From contig NZ_CP137552.1 of NCBI RefSeq assembly GCF_039691755.1, forward strand, positions 3,038,001-3,102,000: 64,000 nt of DNA, written 5' to 3'. Under the pieces are notes generated by a model. That model saw nothing but the letters and a program-made list of their open reading frames with translations. It made no database searches and was not told the DNA's origin. Source of the stretch: Halomonas sp. Bachu 37 (lineage in GTDB: Bacteria; Pseudomonadota; Gammaproteobacteria; Pseudomonadales; Halomonadaceae). Position numbers and translations under genes: made by a program. Positions within the stretch are counted from its first letter, which is position 1, and the number at the start of each line of letters is the position of its first letter. Below, piece after piece: positions 62,742 through 64,000 of this stretch.

Positions 62742-62770
62742 CCAGAAAAAACCCCGCCGAAGCGGGGTTT
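62742..62770 (-). terminator. Terminator of glnA
   Basis: Perfect 9-bp stem (AAACCCCGC / GCGGGGTTT) with a 4-nt loop, followed on the minus strand by a T-rich stretch. It lies 50 bp after the glnA stop. A second small hairpin (CCCAG/CTGGG, 62777-62790) lies just before it. Confidence 0.9.
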
Positions 62771-62819
62771 CGAGTACCCAGATACTGGGCGTCAGACAAT
62801 GACAAACAACTGACAATGA

Positions 62820-64000
62820 TCAGCAGCTGTAGTACATGTCGAACTCGATCGGGTGCGTGGTCATGCGAATACGCTCCACTTCTTCCATCTTGAGTTCGAT
62901 GTAGGCATCGATCATGTCGTCGGTGAAGACGCCGCCTTCGGTCAGGAAGTTGCGGTCGGCATCCAGCGCTTCCAGGGCTTGATCCAGGCTATGGGCGACG
63001 GTCGGTACGGCCTTGCCTTCTTCCGGCGGCAGGTCGTACAGGTTCTTGTCCATGGCATCGCCGGGGTGGATCTTGTTCTTGATGCCGTCGATACCGGCCA
63101 TCAGCATCGCCGCGAAAGCCAGGTAAGGGTTGGCGGTCGGGTCGGGGAAGCGAGCCTCGACACGCTTGCCCTTGGGGCTTGCAGTGTACGGAATACGGAT
63201 GGACGCGGAGCGGTTACGGGCACTGTAGGCCAGCATGACCGGCGCTTCGAAGCCCGGCACCAGACGCTTGTAGGAGTTGGTGGACGCATTGGTAAAGGCA
63301 TTCAGGGCACGGGCGTGCTTGATGATACCGCCGATGTAATACAGCGCCATTTCGGAAAGACCAGCGTACTCGTCACCCGCGAACTGGTTCTGGCCGTCTT
63401 TCCAGAACGACTGGTGAACGTGCATGCCGCTGCCGTTGTCGCCCACCAGCGGCTTAGGCATGAAGGTCGCGGTCTTGCCGTAAGCATGAGCCACGTTGTG
63501 GATCACGTATTTCATTTCCTGAACTTCGTCGGCCTTCTTCACCAGGGTGTTGAACTTGACACCGATCTCGTTCTGGCCGGCGTTGGATACTTCATGGTGA
63601 TGAACTTCGACGGTCTGGCCGATGGCTTCCAACGTGTTGCACATGGCACCACGGATATCGTGGAAACTGTCGACCGGCGGAACCGGGAAGTAGCCGCCTT
63701 TCACCCGCGGGCGGTGGCCCAGGTTGCCGCCTTCGACCTGACGGTCGGTGGACCAGGCACCCTCTTCGGAGGTGATCTTGTACATGGCGCCTTCGATGTC
63801 GGCCTTCCAGTGTACTTCGTCGAAGATGAAGAACTCGGGTTCCGGACCAAAGAAGGCGGTATCGCCCAGGCCGGTAGTCTGCAGGTAGGCTTCGGCACGC
63901 TTGGCGATGGAGCGCGGGTCGCGGTCATAGCCCTGCATGGTGGCGGGCTCGATGATGTCGCAACGCAATACCAGGGTAGCGTCTTCGGTGAACGGATCGA
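62820..64000 (-). CDS. glnA: Glutamine synthetase type I, 5' end cut by window edge
   Basis: Ammonia assimilation: glutamate plus ammonia to glutamine. The frame is open to the window edge ([15 protein letters not shown]...), so the first 70-80 residues are missing. Visible catalytic motifs: [42 protein letters not shown] and NRSASIRIP. The adenylylation site [11 protein letters not shown] keeps its tyrosine, so control by GlnE is expected. ntrBC, encoded downstream, normally controls its transcription. Confidence 0.97.
   Translation of the reverse strand, partial: DPFTEDATLVLRCDIIEPATMQGYDRDPRSIAKRAEAYLQTTGLGDTAFFGPEPEFFIFDEVHWKADIEGAMYKITSEEGAWSTDRQVEGGNLGHRPRVKGGYFPVPPVDSFHDIRGAMCNTLEAIGQTVEVHHHEVSNAGQNEIGVKFNTLVKKADEVQEMKYVIHNVAHAYGKTATFMPKPLVGDNGSGMHVHQSFWKDGQNQFAGDEYAGLSEMALYYIGGIIKHARALNAFTNASTNSYKRLVPGFEAPVMLAYSARNRSASIRIPYTASPKGKRVEARFPDPTANPYLAFAAMLMAGIDGIKNKIHPGDAMDKNLYDLPPEEGKAVPTVAHSLDQALEALDADRNFLTEGGVFTDDMIDAYIELKMEEVERIRMTTHPIEFDMYYSC

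Overview
The window looks like chromosomal DNA of a GC-rich gammaproteobacterium, most likely a member of the Halomonadaceae (Halomonas-like). This rests on gene content and order: ispB divergent from rplU-rpmA-obgE-proB; rpsT-murJ-ribF-ileS-lspA-fkpB-ispH running into minor pilin genes; and glnA followed by ntrB-ntrC. Most of it is core metabolism and information processing. There is no integrase, transposase, prophage or CRISPR array. The taxonomic call is inference from sequence memory only.

Layout. 1-5.5 kb: partial trxB, acnA and maeA. 5.9-14.2 kb: an accessory signalling and surface cluster. It holds a GAF/HD-GYP protein, a class II cyclic-nucleotide phosphodiesterase, a TPR plus outer-membrane beta-barrel protein, and a FecR-domain secreted protein carrying 49 Asp-Thr dipeptides. 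A CHASE2 adenylate cyclase converges on it. 14.3-15.3 kb: trpS. 15.4-19.0 kb: five minor type IV pilin genes; the last two (pilW-like, pilX-like) are strikingly AT-rich and share a C-terminal beta-helix-like domain. 19-31.9 kb: housekeeping genes for isoprenoids, lipoprotein processing, translation, flavin synthesis, murein export, proline and ribosome assembly, then a tRNA-Pro(CGG).

32-37.5 kb: a TauE/SafE permease gene behind a complete counterpart of the E. coli yjfIJKLMC operon (PspA-family protein, DUF350, DUF1190 lipoprotein, glutathionylspermidine-synthase-like ATP-grasp enzyme). 37.5-41.6 kb: an XPD/DinG-type helicase fused to a nuclease domain, overlapping a FAN1-like VRR-NUC nuclease; probably DNA crosslink repair. 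41.6-46.5 kb: class III aminotransferase, SDR, LprI-like, GIY-YIG, an orphan protein and argE. 46.6-51 kb: the ugpBAEC glycerol-3-phosphate ABC transporter, preceded by four PhoB half-sites on an exact 11-bp period. 51-54.1 kb: DUF305, SDR, glycosyltransferase and PAP2 phosphatase genes.

54.2-58 kb: small and unusual genes. These are a 56-residue membrane protein, a probable CsrB/RsmB-type regulatory RNA with many GGA motifs in hairpin loops, an exported protein with three copies of a 22-residue repeat, an entericidin, a YqiA-like hydrolase and a ChaN-PDZ protein. 58-64 kb: a diguanylate cyclase, then nitrogen control (ntrC, ntrB, a DUF4124 protein, partial glnA). A consensus NtrC palindrome and a GG-N10-GC sigma-54 promoter sit upstream of ntrB.

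The signals most worth following are the CsrB-like RNA, the barrel plus FecR/DT-repeat pair (a possible type XI/Slam-like secretion pair), the shared pilin beta-helix domain, and the three-repeat exported protein. Short tandem repeats of 13-17 bp recur at gene 3' ends in several places.
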